A stretch of DNA of 64,000 bases, from positions 1-64,000 of the forward strand of contig NZ_JAINVX010000005.1 in the NCBI RefSeq assembly GCF_019880635.1, in the 5' to 3' direction. The number at the start of each line of letters is the position of its first letter. Within the stretch, counting starts at the first letter, position 1. The position numbers were made by a program, and so were the translations under genes. Shown here in pieces: positions 60,428 through 64,000 of the stretch. Source of the stretch: Hanstruepera marina (GTDB taxonomy: Bacteria > Bacteroidota > Bacteroidia > Flavobacteriales > Flavobacteriaceae). Under the pieces are notes generated by a model, which saw nothing but the letters and a program-made list of their open reading frames with translations, was not told where the DNA came from and did no database searches.

Positions 60428-62860
60428 TTATTCGGTTTTTAAGGAATCTACTGGGTTGGCAATAGCTGCTCTAATGGCTTGAAAACTCAACGTAATTAAA
60501 GCAATAGCCAAAGCGGTTATTCCGGTTATGGCAAAAATCCACCAATTAAGTTCAATTCTATAGGCAAAGTCTTGAAGCCATTTATGCATAAACCACCAAG
60601 CGATTGGAGTAGCAATGACAAAAGCAAGCATTACGAGTTTTACAAAGTCTGTAGATAGCATTCTTACAATGGTTGTCACGGAAGCACCTAACACTTTTCT
60701 GATGCCAATTTCTTTAGTACGCTGTTCGGCGATGTAAGTTGCTAAACCAAATAAACCTAAACAGGCAATAATTATAGCTAATAATGAAAAGGCTAGTGCT
60801 ACGGTTCCTACACGTCTTTCCTGACGGTACATATCATCAAAGGCTTCATCCATAAATTGGTATTTAAATGGCATTCCAGGAGCAGCAGCTTTGTACTTGT
60901 TTTCAATGGTGGATAATAAGCCACCAATATCAGCTGTGTTGAATCTGTAGATAGTTTCCCAACTATTATTGCCTAACTTCAAGCTTAATGCACCAACATT
61001 TTCTCGAAGCGATTCGTAATTGAAATTCTTAATAACACCGATAATAGTATTTGTGATTACAGTTCCATCTCTTTCGGTGGAGTATAGTTTTTTGCCGATC
61101 GGATTTTCAAATCCTGTTAACTTAAGTGCTGTTTCATTGAGTATGATGCCTGTTGAATCTGACCCAAAATCTCTTGAAAACATTCTGCCATCAAGAACTT
61201 CTATACCAACAGTTTCTATATAATCATAGTCAACTCGCCATGTTTGCATATTAAAACTATTGGATTCTGTCATTACAGCATCCATTGAAAACGTATTGTC
61301 TGATCTTGAGGAATTGGCAACTGGTAAGTAGCCACCAAAAGAAGCCGACTTTACATCTGCTAATTGTTCGATTTCATTTTTAATGGATTGTCTGGTTTCT
61401 CGTGGAACTCCAGAGTTGTCCACAATTAAAACATGGTCTTTATTGAAACCTAAATTTGCTGACTGAATATGGTTTATTTGTTTGTAGATTACAATGGTAC
61501 CTACAATTAAAACGATTGATGTTGCAAATTGAAAAACAACCAAAAAGTTACGTAATGAGTTTTTTTTATGTCCAGTTGAAAGTTTTCCTTTCAGTACTTT
61601 AATGGGTTTAAAAGACGATAAAAAGAATGCAGGATAAACACCAGCCAATCCGCCAACCACAAAGGGCAGAAGTAAGATGAAAATCACAAATTTTGGAGTC
61701 AATAAAGAAAAGAATTCCAATTCTTTACCGGAAATAGAATTAAACCAACCTAAAGAGAGCCACACAAAGAATAAACCAACTACTAAAGCCAAACCTGCAA
61801 TTAAAGTAGATTCGGTCAGGAATTGCCAGATAAGCGCTTTTTTTTCGGAGCCTAATACTTTACGAATGCCTACTTCCTTTGCTCTTCCGGATGAGCGAGC
61901 TGTAGTTAAGTTCATAAAATTAATACAGGCAATAAGTAAAATAAACAATGCCGCTGCCGAAAAGATATACACATATTGAATGCTGCCATTCGGGCTTATT
62001 TCAGCATATCTAGCAGAATGTAAATGAATGTCTGTTAGAGGCATTAGTGAATATTCTAATTTGTTCCCGCTCGCTTTAAAATCATCCATACTCTCAATTT
62101 GCATAACTTGTTTGGCTTGAGGTAGAATATATTTATCTATTACTTCTATAAAATGGTTGTTGAAAGTTTTGTGATTGGTGCCTTCTTTCAAGACAACATA
62201 CGTATGGAAATTATGACTTAAGTAAGTGCCGAAATCGTAACTAACATTTGCCATTGAGAAAAAGAAGTCGAAATTGAAGTGCGAGGTTTTAGGCATGTCT
62301 TCGATAACCGCAGTAACTTTATAGAGCGTTTTGCCATTGTCATCGGTTTCCAACATTTTACCTATAGCCAATTTTGGGCTTCCAAAATAGCGGTTGGCTG
62401 CTGTTTCTGTTATTACGACTGTATTAGGTTCCACCAACGCTGTTTTGGTATCTCCAATAATTACTGGTAAAGTAAAAACATTAAAAAGAGTAGAATCTGC
62501 ATGCGTAATAGCACTCTCCCGTATAAATTCGTTTCCTTTTTTAATGAGTTTAGGACCGTTGGAAGCATAAAATCTAACGTATTCTTCTATTTCAGGATAA
62601 TCCTTTTTTAAGGTGGCTCCCATAGGATCCGAACTTACGGCCAAATTCAATTCGGTTCCTCCCATAATTATATCGGCATCTACACGGTAGATCCGATTAG
62701 CTTTTTCATGGAAACGATCGTAGCTCAACTCATCTATCACGAACATCGATATTATGATAAAGCAACCTATTCCGAGTGATAAACCAATAATGTTAATAGC
62801 GGTAAAGCCTCTGTTTTTGAGGAGGTTTCTCCAAGCTATTTTAAAGTAATTCCGTATCAT
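60428..62860 (-). CDS. MacB/FtsX-type ABC permease (A)
   Basis: 810 residues with the same two-half layout: N-terminal YFKIAWRNLLKNRGFTAINI, FtsX motif EVGIRKVLGSEK near 330, second copy EIGIRKVLGAS near 722, end ANPVDSLKTE. Similar to but clearly different in sequence from permease B, so an old paralogue. Co-transcribed with its neighbours (3 and about 24 base gaps). Confidence 0.92.
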   Translation of the reverse strand: MIRNYFKIAWRNLLKNRGFTAINIIGLSLGIGCFIIISMFVIDELSYDRFHEKANRIYRVDADIIMGGTELNLAVSSDPMGATLKKDYPEIEEYVRFYASNGPKLIKKGNEFIRESAITHADSTLFNVFTLPVIIGDTKTALVEPNTVVITETAANRYFGSPKLAIGKMLETDDNGKTLYKVTAVIEDMPKTSHFNFDFFFSMANVSYDFGTYLSHNFHTYVVLKEGTNHKTFNNHFIEVIDKYILPQAKQVMQIESMDDFKASGNKLEYSLMPLTDIHLHSARYAEISPNGSIQYVYIFSAAALFILLIACINFMNLTTARSSGRAKEVGIRKVLGSEKKALIWQFLTESTLIAGLALVVGLFFVWLSLGWFNSISGKELEFFSLLTPKFVIFILLLPFVVGGLAGVYPAFFLSSFKPIKVLKGKLSTGHKKNSLRNFLVVFQFATSIVLIVGTIVIYKQINHIQSANLGFNKDHVLIVDNSGVPRETRQSIKNEIEQLADVKSASFGGYLPVANSSRSDNTFSMDAVMTESNSFNMQTWRVDYDYIETVGIEVLDGRMFSRDFGSDSTGIILNETALKLTGFENPIGKKLYSTERDGTVITNTIIGVIKNFNYESLRENVGALSLKLGNNSWETIYRFNTADIGGLLSTIENKYKAAAPGMPFKYQFMDEAFDDMYRQERRVGTVALAFSLLAIIIACLGLFGLATYIAEQRTKEIGIRKVLGASVTTIVRMLSTDFVKLVMLAFVIATPIAWWFMHKWLQDFAYRIELNWWIFAITGITALAIALITLSFQAIRAAIANPVDSLKTE

Positions 62861-62884
62861 AACTATGCGTTTTTTTGATTGATG

Positions 62885-64000
62885 TTATTCTGTTTTTAAA
62901 GAATCTACTGGGTTTGATGTTGCAGCTTTAATGGATTGAAAGCTTACTGTAATCAATGTGATGATTAGAGACCCTAAACAGGCTATTAAAAATACAGTTA
63001 GTGATATATCTGTTCGATAACTAAATTTCTGTAACCATTGGCTCATAATGTAATATGCCAATGGAGAGGCAATTATTAAAGCAATAACAACCAAAGAGAT
63101 GAAGTCTTTTGAAAGCAATACCCACAGTTGACCAATTGAAGCACCCAACACCTTTCTGACGCCAATTTCCTTTGTGCGCTGTTCGGCAACAAAAGCAGCT
63201 AAACCAAAAAGTCCCAAGCAACTAATAAATATGGCCAGTCCAGTAAACACTTTAGCTAGGTTTGCTATGCGTTCTTCTGATCTAAATTTTCTACCGTATT
63301 CTTCGTCAACAAATTGATAATCGAATGGAAGATTTGGAAAATTCGCTTTGAAGGTATTCTCAATCAACTCTAAATTTTTACTGACACTATTTTGAGGGTT
63401 TAACCTTAAATTGTAATAAGCAATATTGCCATATCTTTCAAAAACATACATGGCCTGTTTTACTGGGCTGTAAGGTGATCGTACAACCATATCCTCTATG
63501 ACTCCTACAATCTGTAAAGGTTCATCAGGGTCTTCCGTGTCTGTGTCCCTAATGTATTTCCCAATTGGGTCCTTAAGTCCCATATACTTTACAGCAGTTT
63601 CATTAAGGATAACCGCATTGGAGTCCGTTGCAAACTCACGTGAGAATCCGCGTCCGGCTTTAACTTTTAAGCCTAATGCGTCAACAAATTCATAGGTTAC
63701 TGACGTATAAGCCAAATCCTCCTGAAAACCTTCAGGTTTCCCGTCCCAAGTATAGCCACTTCTATTGGACCAAACATTTGTTGTTGGGCTACTCATACCA
63801 GCCATTTCAATGGCACCACCCGAAGCAATAAATTGCTCACGCATGATATCATTTTTGCCAACAAACTCGGTGCTCATTACAGGTATTTGAATAAGCCCTT
63901 CTTTGCTGTAACCTACGGGTCTATCTTTACTGTACTGAATTTGATTCATAACAACCAATGTTCCAATAATAAGCGCAATGGAAACCGTAAATTGCGTAAC
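62885..64000 (-). CDS. MacB/FtsX-type ABC permease (C), 5' end outside the window
   Basis: The C-terminal 371 residues are visible. The frame stays open to base 64000 (VTQFTVSIALIIGTLVVMNQ), so the ATG at 63958 is internal and the N-terminal half lies beyond the edge. Contains the second periplasmic core and the last FtsX domain (EIGVRKVLGASIGQ, end NPVDSLKTE). Third consecutive permease of the efflux operon; its C-terminus is nearly identical to that of permease A. Confidence 0.92.
   Translation of the reverse strand, partial: VTQFTVSIALIIGTLVVMNQIQYSKDRPVGYSKEGLIQIPVMSTEFVGKNDIMREQFIASGGAIEMAGMSSPTTNVWSNRSGYTWDGKPEGFQEDLAYTSVTYEFVDALGLKVKAGRGFSREFATDSNAVILNETAVKYMGLKDPIGKYIRDTDTEDPDEPLQIVGVIEDMVVRSPYSPVKQAMYVFERYGNIAYYNLRLNPQNSVSKNLELIENTFKANFPNLPFDYQFVDEEYGRKFRSEERIANLAKVFTGLAIFISCLGLFGLAAFVAEQRTKEIGVRKVLGASIGQLWVLLSKDFISLVVIALIIASPLAYYIMSQWLQKFSYRTDISLTVFLIACLGSLIITLITVSFQSIKAATSNPVDSLKTE

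Overview
The window is a low-GC chromosomal segment from a marine-type member of the Flavobacteriaceae (Bacteroidota). The evidence is several secreted proteins with type IX secretion C-terminal sorting domains, promoters of the TTG/TTTG-N17-21-TAnnTTTG class, an OlsF-type two-domain ornithine-lipid acyltransferase, HTTM and DUF4199 proteins, class I fructose bisphosphatase, and short palindromic repeats typical of this family. There is no rRNA, CRISPR array, integrase or transposase.

Layout. 1-5.4 kb: two large T9SS-secreted proteins, the first cut by the window edge and carrying near-identical 270-bp repeats. 5.5-8.1 kb: PEP carboxylase. 8.1-13.2 kb: the most unusual region, an RNA-dense locus. 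It starts with a promoter and a leader that can fold as a transcription attenuator, then a small TPR protein, then twelve closely packed and divergent tRNA genes. Next comes about 1.6 kb of dense hairpins without credible ORFs that includes three tRNA-like modules in circularly permuted order (T-arm, acceptor hairpin, D-arm, then an anticodon arm in two of them), and finally a soluble SPFH/slipin-type protein. 13.2-16.2 kb: a sulfide:quinone-reductase-like / TusE-DsrC-like / DsrE-like sulfur cluster, a small Cys-rich protein and ferritin. 16.2-31 kb: housekeeping and envelope genes (tex, OmpA-like and lipocalin-like lipoproteins, metG, LD-carboxypeptidase, yraN, a thioredoxin-like protein, mfd, terB-like, fbp). 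31-35.7 kb: a compact plus-strand operon of GNAT, aspartate kinase, olsF and a secreted CarboxypepD_reg protein. 35.7-48.2 kb: a minus-strand series including two VOC proteins, a LuxR-type regulator, D-2-hydroxyacid dehydrogenase, mgtE, rsmA, a TPR protein, serS, an HTTM protein and ribF. 48.2-53.2 kb: two divergent T9SS-exported metalloproteases (M43 and fungalysin-like). 53.2-55.8 kb: pth, rplY, prs and an ordinary tRNA-Leu. 55.8-64 kb: a minus-strand efflux operon (three MacB/FtsX-type permeases, ATPase, TolC-like protein) that runs off the window.

The locus at 8.5-13.2 kb is the candidate undescribed system. Eleven of its twelve tRNAs read split (two-fold) codon boxes. Five begin with A or U, and several lack expected identity or tertiary bases. 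The large RNA contains GNRA hairpins, a long pseudoknot and the permuted tRNA-like modules, and its segment 10872-10881 is exactly complementary over 10 nt to the antiterminator arm of the leader (8642-8651). I infer a co-regulated RNA system concerned with tRNA damage, tRNA decoy or backup, or tRNA-dependent RNA assembly, with the slipin and TPR proteins as partners. The sequence shows the architecture; the function is inference.
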